From Gemmatimonadota bacterium (GTDB lineage Bacteria > Latescibacterota > UBA2968 > GCA-2709665), in the NCBI GenBank assembly GCA_002709665.1, contig PAQK01000045.1:83324-121393 (forward strand): a stretch of DNA of 38,070 bases. The letters run 5' to 3'. Positions within the stretch are counted from its first letter, which is position 1, and every line of letters begins with the position of its first letter. A model generated the notes under the pieces. The model was not told the origin of the DNA and did no database searches. It saw only the letters and a list, made by a program, of their open reading frames with translations. A program made the position numbers and the translations under genes. Shown here in pieces: positions 25,602-35,232 of the stretch.

Positions 25602-27212
25602 ATGGCGTATATCCGCTGCAATGATGTAGAGATGGAACTCAAAGTTGGCAAGACGGTCTTCGATTATGCCGATGAGTTGGCTGTCCAGGTGCCCACCTCG
25701 TGCCATAGAAACGGGATCTGCCACGAGTGCATCGTAGAGGTAGAAAAAGGATTGGAAGCACTGAGTCCCCGGACAGAGGCAGAGTCGTTCTTGACAGGGG
25801 AGTACCGGTTGGCCTGCCAAGCCAATGTGGTATCCGAGAAAGTCTGCGTCAAATTCTCACCTCTGCGTCGAACCCCCAAAATCCTGTCGGATAGAGATCA
25901 ACGTAAGATAGACCCGGACCCTCTGGTAGTGCGCCAGGGGGATTCTGTTTTGTACGATGGTGAAGTGGTGGATAGATACAGAGGACATTTATATGGGATC
26001 GCCATTGATCTGGGTACCACCACAGTAGTAATGGATCTGGTTGATCTCGAAACCGGGGAAGGCGTTCACACAAGTTCGTTCGAGAACCCACAGCGGTTCG
26101 GCGGCAGCGACGTGATGCACAGGATCACATACGATGGCGAGTGTAAGGGAGAGCTCCAGAAAGCCATTGTGAATGCAATAAACCACCAGATTGGTGAGCT
26201 GTCGGATGAGATGGGGTTTGAGAGGCAGGAGATCTACGAGATTGTGGTAGCAGGGAATTCTACGATGCGGGACCTGTTCTTCAAGCTGGACGTTCAGGGA
26301 ATCGGCCAGCGACCCTACAAGTCAATTGTGGAGCTTGAATTCTCGGCAGGTCGGACAAACCACACCGCATTGCTCGAAGGCTGCCGAGGACTCGGGCTGA
26401 GGGCGAATCCCAAAGCAAAGGTCTACGGGTTGCCGTTGATTGCCAGTCATGTGGGTGCCGATGCCGCCGCGGACCTGGTCGCTGCGGATATAGACGGAAC
26501 TGGTGAGACCGCAATGCTTGTTGACGTAGGGACAAACACGGAGGTGATCATTGGTGCCGAGGGGGGACTGCTGGCGGCTTCATGCCCTGCAGGACCGGCT
26601 TTCGAAGGGGGTGGCATCCGCTACGGGATGCCCGGTTACGAGGGCGCGATAGAATCGGTGTGGCATGAGAATGGGTCATTCGGTTACAGGACGATCGGAA
26701 ACCGAGATCCGGAAGGAATCTGTGGATCAGGTCTCATCGATCTGATCGCGACGCTCCGACGAAATGACCAGATGGCGCCTAAGGGAATTTTCTCCGATAA
26801 GCGATACGAGCTCGATATCGTGCCTGAATTCGGCATTACGTTTTCCAGAGAAGACGCCAGCAATCTTGCCCAGGCCAAAGCAGCAAACTACTGCGGCCAG
26901 TACATCCTGATGCGTCATTTCGGCCTGGGTCCGCAGGACATACACCGTCTGTATCTCGCAGGCGGGTTTGCGAATTATGTCAACGTAACAAACGCGATAG
27001 AAATCGGTTTTCTTGCACCTGTGCCCGAAGAACGGATATCCAAGATCGGAAACGCCTCTGTCCAGGGCGCACGGGAAGTGTTGCTGGACAGGTCCAGGCG
27101 CAAATCCATCGAGACCCTGGTCTTGGGGATCGAGCACGTAGAACTGGAGACCACACCTGACTTCTTTGAGGTTTTCGTTGAAGGATGTCAATTCAAACCA
27201 ATGTTTGATTGA
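25602..27212 (+). CDS. RACo-type corrinoid protein reactivase (2Fe-2S ferredoxin domain plus ASKHA/DUF4445 domain)
   Basis: CHRNGICHEC...RLACQ ferredoxin Cys pattern; YGIAIDLGTTTVVMDLVDLETG ATPase-fold motif; ...GICGSGLIDLIA...LAGGFANYVNVTNAIEIGFLA. Confidence 0.92.
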   Translation: MAYIRCNDVEMELKVGKTVFDYADELAVQVPTSCHRNGICHECIVEVEKGLEALSPRTEAESFLTGEYRLACQANVVSEKVCVKFSPLRRTPKILSDRDQRKIDPDPLVVRQGDSVLYDGEVVDRYRGHLYGIAIDLGTTTVVMDLVDLETGEGVHTSSFENPQRFGGSDVMHRITYDGECKGELQKAIVNAINHQIGELSDEMGFERQEIYEIVVAGNSTMRDLFFKLDVQGIGQRPYKSIVELEFSAGRTNHTALLEGCRGLGLRANPKAKVYGLPLIASHVGADAAADLVAADIDGTGETAMLVDVGTNTEVIIGAEGGLLAASCPAGPAFEGGGIRYGMPGYEGAIESVWHENGSFGYRTIGNRDPEGICGSGLIDLIATLRRNDQMAPKGIFSDKRYELDIVPEFGITFSREDASNLAQAKAANYCGQYILMRHFGLGPQDIHRLYLAGGFANYVNVTNAIEIGFLAPVPEERISKIGNASVQGAREVLLDRSRRKSIETLVLGIEHVELETTPDFFEVFVEGCQFKPMFD

Positions 27213-27240
27213 TGCAATTTGGAGTCCAGGTAAACAACGC

Positions 27241-28257
27241 ATGTTAGGGTACACTATAATTAGCCAGTTCTCGAGGCTGGTTCGGAGCATGGCCAGATTA
27301 TGTCCACTGTCCATCATTCTCTTCTTTGGCGGGTGCGAACGGAATGATCCTGTCGGGTTCGTGACGCTGGGAGACGGTAGTGCCTACCTGATGGCGCACT
27401 TCAGGGGAGATGGCAGCGAGGGCCTTTTCTATTCCTATAGCCTTGACGGTTACAATTGGGTCAGCCTGAACAGGGAAAAGCCCGCATTGATTCCTCAGGT
27501 TGGCTCCAAGCTGATGAGAGATCCGTCGATACTTCACACGGATGATGGACTCTATCACCTGGTTTGGACTTCTGGTTGGCGTGATAGGAGTATTGGATAT
27601 GCCAATTCCAGAGACCTCGTGAACTGGTCGGAACAGAAGTCCGTTCCCGTTATGGTCTATCAAGCCGGCGCGAAGAATGCCTGGGCACCCAGTCTTGCCT
27701 TTGATAGTCAAAAGAGAGAGTTTCTGATTCTCTGGTCTACAACGATCCCTGGACAGTTTGCGGACACAGATTTTGTTAATGGCGATGGTGAGATCTGGAA
27801 CCATCGGCTCTATTCGGCGCGCACACATGATTTCGTTGACTTGAAGGAACCCGGTGTCTTTTACGACCCTGGGTATAGTGTGATCGATGGATGTGTTTCG
27901 CAGATCGATAACGAATACGTACTTCTGTTCAAGAACGAAACGGAGGATCCGCCTGAGAAGAACATCAGAATCGCCTTCAGCAAAACTATTGAAGGCCCCT
28001 ACGAGAGTGTCGCGAAGCCGATAACCGGAAATAGTTATTGGGCGGAAGGACCGGCTCTCACAACCGTTGGGGAAGACTGGGTAGTATACTTCGATAAATA
28101 CAGAGAACAAAAGTACGGCGCTGCAATGTCGAAAGATCTGAGGACCTGGTCGGATGTTTCAGCCTCTGTGAATTTCCCCGCAGGCGTTCGACATGGCGGG
28201 GTGGTGATTGTGACCCGAGATATGATAAATGCGCTGTTGGCCTGGACCGCAGAATGA
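27241..28257 (+). CDS. Putative lipoprotein with GH43-like five-bladed beta-propeller
   Basis: Lipobox IILFFGGC; LMRDPSILHTDDGLYHLVWTSGWRDRSIGYANSRDLVNWSEQ...WAPSLAFD...GPYE...YWAEGPAL. Confidence 0.75.
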   Translation: MLGYTIISQFSRLVRSMARLCPLSIILFFGGCERNDPVGFVTLGDGSAYLMAHFRGDGSEGLFYSYSLDGYNWVSLNREKPALIPQVGSKLMRDPSILHTDDGLYHLVWTSGWRDRSIGYANSRDLVNWSEQKSVPVMVYQAGAKNAWAPSLAFDSQKREFLILWSTTIPGQFADTDFVNGDGEIWNHRLYSARTHDFVDLKEPGVFYDPGYSVIDGCVSQIDNEYVLLFKNETEDPPEKNIRIAFSKTIEGPYESVAKPITGNSYWAEGPALTTVGEDWVVYFDKYREQKYGAAMSKDLRTWSDVSASVNFPAGVRHGGVVIVTRDMINALLAWTAE

Positions 28258-28287
28258 CGCGATCCTTTTCCTGGTTATGGATTACAC

Positions 28288-29295
28288 ATGATTTCCTTCC
28301 TTGAAAGACTTCGCAAATCTGATCCACTGGTTTATGATGGCGGTTTTGGATCCCAGTTGTTTGCACGTGGAGTAGAACTGACGAACAGCACGTTGGCCAA
28401 TGACCTGCATCCGGAAAAGGTCGTGGACATTCACTCTACCTATATTCGCGCTGGTTCAAGAGCGATTGGGACAAATACCTTCGTGGCTTCGCCTCTTCAT
28501 CTCGAGATGGCGGACAGGGAAGGCCACGAAGCGGACAAGATCTCCAGGCTTGGGGCGAAGCACGCACGAACAGCCGTCGAAGCTTCGGGTAAAGATGTCT
28601 ATGTGGCCGGCTCGATTGGTCCCTCACCTGGCGCAATTGAGGCCGACGCCGGGGATGCCGAGTTTGGTATTGCGAATGAGAAAGTTCGTGATGCCCACGA
28701 AAGAGTGATCCACGCGCTGGCTGAGGGTGGCGTGGATTTCTTCTGCATCGAAACGATGTTCTCAGTGAAGGAGGCTTCGATCGCAGTGGATGTGGCAAGG
28801 CGAACAGGAATCCCGATCGCGGTCAATTTGACGTACAAATACACGAAGAACAGGAAGACCGGAGAGCCACTGTACCGCACGGACTGGGGAGATACAGCAG
28901 GATCTTTGCTGGATGTTCTGGCCGAGGGTGAACTGGCCGAAGGTGACAATCTGTTGGAATCCGTGGATATCCTGGGGTTGAATTGTGGTGCGGAGGCCAA
29001 TCACAGCGAGCATACGGGTATGCCGTACGCGATCAGGGGTATTCGGCAACTCAGCCAGGAACTGGGTGCAAGAGGAATTGCGTCCAAACGGATGATGGCA
29101 TATCCGAATGCCGGTCTGCCAAAATTGGATAGACAGACCAGGCAGACCGTGTACTCCCAAACACCGGATGAGATGGCAGGGCAGGTCGGAGAGTTGCTCG
29201 CCGCGGGTGCGTTCATAGTGGGCGGGTGTTGCGGCACAGGGCCGGAGCATATAGGTGCCTTCAAAAAGATGGTGGACGAACAGTGCCAGCCATGA
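28288..29295 (+). CDS. Homocysteine S-methyltransferase family protein
   Basis: VYDGGFGSQLFARGVELTN..., GLNCGAEANHSE, FIVGGCCGTGPEHIGAF zinc motif. Confidence 0.88.
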   Translation: MISFLERLRKSDPLVYDGGFGSQLFARGVELTNSTLANDLHPEKVVDIHSTYIRAGSRAIGTNTFVASPLHLEMADREGHEADKISRLGAKHARTAVEASGKDVYVAGSIGPSPGAIEADAGDAEFGIANEKVRDAHERVIHALAEGGVDFFCIETMFSVKEASIAVDVARRTGIPIAVNLTYKYTKNRKTGEPLYRTDWGDTAGSLLDVLAEGELAEGDNLLESVDILGLNCGAEANHSEHTGMPYAIRGIRQLSQELGARGIASKRMMAYPNAGLPKLDRQTRQTVYSQTPDEMAGQVGELLAAGAFIVGGCCGTGPEHIGAFKKMVDEQCQP

Positions 29296-29333
29296 CGTCC
29301 TGGGCATCGACATTGAATTGAGGGATTTCAAGC

Positions 29334-29597
29334 ATGTCGAGGTATCAAGTCCTGTACTGGAAGGACATTCCAGCTCAAGTGAGGGTATTCACCGGCAAAA
29401 GGGCCGTTTCCAGGCAATTGCCGGAAAGATTTCAGCTCGAAATCGATAGAGTTGCGATGGTCGAGGGGCTGGCAGGTACCGAGGCGTACCTGGATCAGTG
29501 GAGATGGGATGACAAGGTAGAGCGTGACGGCGAAGGGGAAGAACTGTTGGATGAGATCGTGTCGGAACTCGTGGCGGCATTTGACCATGACCTGTAG
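29334..29597 (+). CDS. Small PF13769-like ('virulence factor') protein
   Basis: 87 aa; YWKDIPAQVRVFTGKRAVSRQLPERFQLEIDRVAMVEGLAGTEAYLDQWRW resembles this family. Confidence 0.6.
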   Translation: MSRYQVLYWKDIPAQVRVFTGKRAVSRQLPERFQLEIDRVAMVEGLAGTEAYLDQWRWDDKVERDGEGEELLDEIVSELVAAFDHDL

Positions 29598-29616
29598 AGA
29601 TCAAGAGCGTGTTTAG

Positions 29617-31080
29617 ATGAACACTGTTTTCATTCTGAGTGACCGTCATAATGCCGAGTTTGCGGGCTGTTACGGAAATACGATTACCCGGACCCCGAAT
29701 ATGGACGCTCTGGCTGAGACGGGCCTCCGATTCGAGAGCGCCTACTGCGTGAGCCCGATCTGTTCGCCGACAAGAGCTGCGATGATGACCGGTCGATACG
29801 TTCACGAGATTGGGGTGTGGGACAACGCGTTTACATACGGGGGAGATCACGAGGGCTGGGGTCGCCACTTCTCGAGTAGTGGTGTCAGGTTTGCGACAAT
29901 AGGTAAATTGGATTTTTGTCCGGGAAGCGACTGTGGGATTCAGGAGTCGTATCTGGCCACACATCGGGACAAACTCGATATACATTCGCTTTTCAGGGAA
30001 GAGGAAATACTCCCTAGGGACGATCTGTTCCGAAGACACCTTGAGACCGGACCGACAGACTCGATTTGCGCATACTCCGAAGATCACGAAGTGGCTGAAA
30101 GGGCCTCCAGATGGCTGGAAGTGGAAAGGCCCGCGGATGAACCCTGGGTGTTGTTCGTGAATTTCAACAACCTCCACCGTCCGTGGCATCCTCCAGAAGA
30201 TTTGTGGGACCACTACGACCCACTTGTCGTTCTCGATGAATTGGATGAGAGGTTCACAGAAGACTTGTCGCGCCTTCATCCATATCATCGTATATTCATT
30301 CGACACCACAATGGTGAGCGGCTGGGCGGCGAGACCATGCGACGTGCTCTGGTGGGATACCACGCGTCATGCGAGGTCCTGGACGGCCACGTTGGCCAGG
30401 TTCTTGAAGCAATAGATCGGGCTGGTATCCGTGAGGAAACCATGTTGATCTACGCCTCCGACCACGGCGGGGCTTGTGGTGAACACCGAAACTGGGACCA
30501 CGGCGCCACGTATGAGGAGTCGATTCGGTGTCCCATGATTCTCAACGGTCCGGACATTAGGTCAGGTGAAGTTGAGGCTTCGGTGGTTTCGATGCTGGAC
30601 GTGTTTCCCACCGTGTGTGAGTCCGTGGGTAGCTGTTTGCCGAGAGACATTCGAGGCCAATCGCTTCTCGGATTGGCTCGTGGTGAAGGGGGTGTGATCG
30701 CACGGGATGTTGCGCTTACAGAATACCACGGAGCAGGCATGCCGGGCAGCGCGTTCTCGGTGAGATCGGGAAGGCATAAATTCGTAGAATGCGTTGGCGA
30801 GCGACCAATGTTGTTCGATCTGGAGGAAGATCCGCACGAGATGTCCGACCTGGTTGTTGATTCTGTTGACGATCCTGCAGTGCATCGAACGATTGAGCAG
30901 ATGCGTGGGATTCTGGAGGCGATTTGTGATCCCGGAGAAATAGACAATCGTGTCAAGCGGGACCAGCGAGTCCGAAGACATGAGTTGGCCAGAACCGGTC
31001 AGTTGTACCAGGAGATGTGGAAGCGTGGGTATGAGCGCAGAAGCGACCAGCTTGTTCCACGGAACCAGGAGTTCCGATAG
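29617..31080 (+). CDS. Sulfatase (type I, Cys-type formylglycine)
   Basis: TPNMDALAETGLRFESAYCVSPICSPTRAAMMTGRYVHEIG with CSPTR sulfatase signature. Confidence 0.93.
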   Translation: MNTVFILSDRHNAEFAGCYGNTITRTPNMDALAETGLRFESAYCVSPICSPTRAAMMTGRYVHEIGVWDNAFTYGGDHEGWGRHFSSSGVRFATIGKLDFCPGSDCGIQESYLATHRDKLDIHSLFREEEILPRDDLFRRHLETGPTDSICAYSEDHEVAERASRWLEVERPADEPWVLFVNFNNLHRPWHPPEDLWDHYDPLVVLDELDERFTEDLSRLHPYHRIFIRHHNGERLGGETMRRALVGYHASCEVLDGHVGQVLEAIDRAGIREETMLIYASDHGGACGEHRNWDHGATYEESIRCPMILNGPDIRSGEVEASVVSMLDVFPTVCESVGSCLPRDIRGQSLLGLARGEGGVIARDVALTEYHGAGMPGSAFSVRSGRHKFVECVGERPMLFDLEEDPHEMSDLVVDSVDDPAVHRTIEQMRGILEAICDPGEIDNRVKRDQRVRRHELARTGQLYQEMWKRGYERRSDQLVPRNQEFR

Positions 31081-31142
31081 CTAAATGAGGCCCGAGATCT
31101 GCAGAGTCCTGTTTGGCAAAAAGGCTACCGAAAGGAGACCAG

Positions 31143-32312
31143 ATGATCATTCGTGGGAAGATTGTTGGGACGGCAGATCCCGCTACGGTGACCGTTGAGG
31201 GGAAACAGATCGCTTCTGTGGAAACCGGGGCTGCAAAGGGCGGGGAGTTAGGTGGAGATGATGTTTGGATTTCTCCCGGGATTTTCGATGTTCAGGTAAA
31301 CGGTGCCGGAGGTGTGAGCTACAATTCAGCCGAACTGACGGTCGATGAGGTACTAAAATCCTGCGAGTGGCCGTATAAGGCGGGGACACCACTGCTCTGC
31401 CCCACCATCACGACCTCTCCGGTCGATCAGGCGTTAGCAGCATTGACTGCACTCTCCCAGGCGTGCGAGGAGTCCGCAACTGTCCGAGCGTCTTTTGTCG
31501 GATTTCACGTCGAAGGTCCATATATCGCCTCGGAGGATGGCCCTAGGGGAGCCCACCCTCTTGAGCACACACGAGATCCCGACTGGGAGGAATTCTGCAG
31601 GTATCAGGATGCGGCCGGCGGCAGAATAAAGATATTCACGCTTGCACCAGAACGAGAAGGGGCGTTGGCCTTCATTGAAAAGGCAACAGCTTCCGGGGTG
31701 ATCATCTCTCTTGGTCACACCGGTGCAACCCGGCAACGCGTGCGAGAGGCAGTTGAGGCCGGGGCAAAGATGTCGACACACCTGGGTAACGGAGCCCATG
31801 CCACATTGCCGAGGCACGATAATTACATCTGGGAACAACTTGCTGCGGATGAGCTGTGGGCCGGTCTGATTCCCGATGGTCACCATTTGCCGGGGCCTGT
31901 CCTGAAGAGTTTCTGCCGGGGCAAGCAAAAAGAGCGTGTGTGTCTTGTCAGTGATGTGGCTTCCATCGCTGGATTACCTGCAGGTGTGTACGACAGGGTT
32001 TACGGCGAGGACCGGGTAGAGATTCACGAGAACGGAAAGATCTCTCTGGCGGGTACGCCGTATCTTGCCGGTGCTTCATTGTTCCTGGACAAGGGCATTC
32101 CCAATACGGTGGCATTCACGGACGCCTCCCTGGAGGATGCGGTTGAAATGGCGAGTATCAATCCCGCGAAACTTCTGGGTGTGGATGATCGTCTTGGTAT
32201 CGTGGAGCCTGGAAAAGAGGCAAGCCTGACACTCTTTCGATGGGAGGAAGGTCAGGACGTCCTGGATATTGTCGCTACGATTGTTGCCGGCGAGGTCGTC
32301 CACCAGGGTTAA
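31143..32312 (+). CDS. nagA: N-acetylglucosamine-6-phosphate deacetylase-like amidohydrolase
   Basis: ISPGIFDVQVNGAGGV, GFHVEGPYIASEDGPRGAH, SLGHTGA, PDGHHL, LVSDVASIAGLPAG; RBS GAAAGGAG upstream of 31143. Confidence 0.85.
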   Translation: MIIRGKIVGTADPATVTVEGKQIASVETGAAKGGELGGDDVWISPGIFDVQVNGAGGVSYNSAELTVDEVLKSCEWPYKAGTPLLCPTITTSPVDQALAALTALSQACEESATVRASFVGFHVEGPYIASEDGPRGAHPLEHTRDPDWEEFCRYQDAAGGRIKIFTLAPEREGALAFIEKATASGVIISLGHTGATRQRVREAVEAGAKMSTHLGNGAHATLPRHDNYIWEQLAADELWAGLIPDGHHLPGPVLKSFCRGKQKERVCLVSDVASIAGLPAGVYDRVYGEDRVEIHENGKISLAGTPYLAGASLFLDKGIPNTVAFTDASLEDAVEMASINPAKLLGVDDRLGIVEPGKEASLTLFRWEEGQDVLDIVATIVAGEVVHQG

Positions 32313-32391
32313 ATCACAGAAGAGATGCGTAACGGGTAGGGGCGAGGGGTTGCGCCCCTACTGTCTTTTCTGGTTACGCAGGACCTTGAAT

Positions 32392-34539
32392 ATGACACGA
32401 ATTCGTGGCATTGTTGAGCGTGTAACCTATCAGAACGAAGAGAACGGATACACGGTTGCTCGCTTCAAACCCGATGGCAAGGGCGCCGGTCTTGTCACTG
32501 TGGTGGGAAATGCCTTGCCCATGAGCGCAGGGGAGTTCCTGGCGCTCGAAGGGGAATGGACGAGTCACACGCAGTACGGACGACAATTCAAAATCGATTC
32601 CTATGAGAAGGTACGTCCTGCTACTGCTGAAGGGATGAAGAGATACCTGGGTTCCGGGCTCATCAAAGGAGTAGGACCTGTTACCGCGACAAGAATCGTG
32701 GATCATTTCGGTACCGATACGCTCCAGGTTATCGAGGACGAACCAAGGCGACTTTCGGAAATACCGGGACTGGGCGCCAAACGCGTAAGTTTGATCATGA
32801 AGGCGTGGCAGGAACAGAAGGAAATTCACAATGTGATGCTTTTTCTGCAGTCGCACCAAGTGGGCACCGGACACGCGGTAAAGATCTGGAAAAGATACGG
32901 CCAGGAGGCCTTGCAGGCTATTGAGGTGAACCCCTATCGCCTCGCCACAGATGTCTGGGGTATTGGGTTTCAAACGGCGGACCAAATTGCCCGGAAGATG
33001 GGCGTTGAGATGCACTCGGAGCAGAGGATTCTTGCCGGCATTCGGTATGTACTTGAGACATCGGGAGAAAAGGGCGGCCACGTCTATCTCCCGAGAAGGG
33101 AGCTTGTCCAGACGTGCGCGGAATCTCTGGAGGTCCCCGGTGAGATGATAGAGTCAAGTATCGATGGATTGGCCGCCCGTGATGAGGCGGTTCTTGAGGC
33201 AGAACGGGTCTACCTTCCACCATTGTTTTATTCAGAAAAGGGGACTGCTACGCGGATTCATCAGTTATCGAGTATCCAACGCATCGAGACTGGTGATATC
33301 CAGCAAGAGATCGCGTCCATCGAAAAACGGGATGGGATGATATTTGCGAGATTACAGAAGGTGGCTCTGGAGAAGGCGCTATCCAATAGCCTGCTTGTTT
33401 TGACGGGAGGTCCTGGGACAGGTAAGACCACTACAATCAAAGGGTTACTGGCATTGCTCGAGGCACGAGGCAAGGTTGTTGCCCTAGCGGCTCCCACCGG
33501 TAGAGCGGCAAAACGGATGTCGCAGGCGACTGATCGAGAGGCCAAGACGATTCACCGACTGCTCAAATTCAATCCGTCAGATATGGCGTTCGAGAAAAAC
33601 TTCGAAAACCCACTGGAGGCGGACGCAATTATTGTCGATGAAGTATCTATGGTGGATGTTGTTTTGATGAACAGCCTTCTTCGCGCAATCCCCATCAGTT
33701 CCACTCTGGTTCTGGTGGGTGATGTAGACCAATTGCCCTCTGTTGGGCCCGGGAATGTCCTGAAGGATATCATCACCTCTGGGGTGGCCGAAGTCGTGGG
33801 GTTGAATGAAATATTCCGTCAGGCTCAGACCAGCAGCATTGTGATGAATGCCCATACCATTCTGGCTGGAGAATTTCCTGACCTTCGACGTGACCGTGAA
33901 TCGGATTTTTTTCTACTTGAAGATGAAGATCCCTCCCAGGTCTGCGAAGTCATTGCGGAACTCTGCAAAACGAGATTACCTCGGACATACGGGGTGGATC
34001 CCTTGGAGGACATCCAGGTACTCACTCCCATGTACAGGGGAGACACAGGCGCAACAAACCTGAATGGGGTCCTTCAGAATGTGCTGAATCCATCGGGCAA
34101 GGAGTTTCAGCGGGGGGGATCCAGATTTCGCGTGGGCGACAAGGTGATGCAGGTCCGCAACAATTATGACAAGGATGTGTTCAATGGTGATATGGGACGA
34201 ATCGAATCGATCGATGATGATGCCCAAGTCCTGGCGGTCAGATTTCCGGACAAGCAGGTAGAGTACGAATCTGCTGAACTCGATGAAATCGACCTGTCAT
34301 ACGCCATTACCGTCCATAAGAGTCAGGGATCAGAATATCGCATAGTTGTGTTGCCGCTTACCACTCAGCATTTTGTGATGTTGCAGCGAAATCTGCTTTA
34401 TACAGCAATAACAAGGGCGCGAGATCTTGTGGTCATCGTTGGATCGCGCAAGGCCTTGTCTATAGCCATTCGGAACAACCAGGTATCTGAGCGATACTCC
34501 TCGTTGCCCGAGCGAATACGAATGAGCGACTATTCATGA
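32392..34539 (+). CDS. recD2: RecD-like DNA helicase (RecD2 family)
   Basis: Start re-assigned to MTRIRGIVERVTYQNEENGYTVARFKPDG; Walker A LTGGPGTGKTTTIKGL, DEVSMVD, SYAITVHKSQGSEY, LYTAITRARDLVVIVG. Confidence 0.95.
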   Translation: MTRIRGIVERVTYQNEENGYTVARFKPDGKGAGLVTVVGNALPMSAGEFLALEGEWTSHTQYGRQFKIDSYEKVRPATAEGMKRYLGSGLIKGVGPVTATRIVDHFGTDTLQVIEDEPRRLSEIPGLGAKRVSLIMKAWQEQKEIHNVMLFLQSHQVGTGHAVKIWKRYGQEALQAIEVNPYRLATDVWGIGFQTADQIARKMGVEMHSEQRILAGIRYVLETSGEKGGHVYLPRRELVQTCAESLEVPGEMIESSIDGLAARDEAVLEAERVYLPPLFYSEKGTATRIHQLSSIQRIETGDIQQEIASIEKRDGMIFARLQKVALEKALSNSLLVLTGGPGTGKTTTIKGLLALLEARGKVVALAAPTGRAAKRMSQATDREAKTIHRLLKFNPSDMAFEKNFENPLEADAIIVDEVSMVDVVLMNSLLRAIPISSTLVLVGDVDQLPSVGPGNVLKDIITSGVAEVVGLNEIFRQAQTSSIVMNAHTILAGEFPDLRRDRESDFFLLEDEDPSQVCEVIAELCKTRLPRTYGVDPLEDIQVLTPMYRGDTGATNLNGVLQNVLNPSGKEFQRGGSRFRVGDKVMQVRNNYDKDVFNGDMGRIESIDDDAQVLAVRFPDKQVEYESAELDEIDLSYAITVHKSQGSEYRIVVLPLTTQHFVMLQRNLLYTAITRARDLVVIVGSRKALSIAIRNNQVSERYSSLPERIRMSDYS

Positions 34540-35123
34540 TACAAGTGTTTAAAATATTGACCATTATCCTGACCATACTGTCTACAAGCGTGACGGTTCA
34601 AGCCCAGGGGGGGATGACATCCCTGATCAGGAAGGCTTCCACACCCGAGTCCGTGATTGGTTTTCTGATTGAGGCATCCTTTGTGTCATCGCCGGATGTT
34701 CTCCGGAGGCTTCACAGCTACAGTAATTTCTCTCCTTCTGAAATCCAAACCATGACACGTCTCTCCCGGGCTCTATCCGCCGAGGCGATCAGGAGGCAAT
34801 CGGAGCTCCCTCCGGAGACATTACGGATGATCGACCGTGATTCTGAGTTCAGTGATTCCATGATGCGGATCCTGGAGAAGCGATCCGAACATCGAAATGG
34901 AAGTCCTGTCCAGACAGTTTCGCCCGCTTTCGAGGCTTTCGTGTCAAGGCATTCGGAGCCTTCTGCGGTGGAACTGAGACAACTGTTGAGGGCGATGGAT
35001 TCAGATGAATTCAAGGCATTCCTGTCCCGGAATTCCACTACCAAAGACCCAACTCTCGTTCGAAACAGATCCGTGGCTTCCCAATTGGAGCTTCGCATCT
35101 TCCTGGGTCGGTCAACCGATTGA
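34536..35123 (+). CDS. Secreted hypothetical protein, alpha-helical
   Basis: 195 aa, ATGA overlap with recD2 stop; signal peptide ILTIILTILSTSVTVQAQ; repeated S.E.LR.ml/Lr..dSdEF-like helices. Confidence 0.55.
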   Translation: MIQVFKILTIILTILSTSVTVQAQGGMTSLIRKASTPESVIGFLIEASFVSSPDVLRRLHSYSNFSPSEIQTMTRLSRALSAEAIRRQSELPPETLRMIDRDSEFSDSMMRILEKRSEHRNGSPVQTVSPAFEAFVSRHSEPSAVELRQLLRAMDSDEFKAFLSRNSTTKDPTLVRNRSVASQLELRIFLGRSTD

Positions 35124-35232
35124 ACCTATTCCCTTCCGCTTCACAATTTCTCCTCATCCTGGGCATTATGAGCACGTGGTTGCGTTGCGAAGGTCTCCGC
35201 CTCACGCCGAGTCGTAGTTCTATTCGGAGAAG

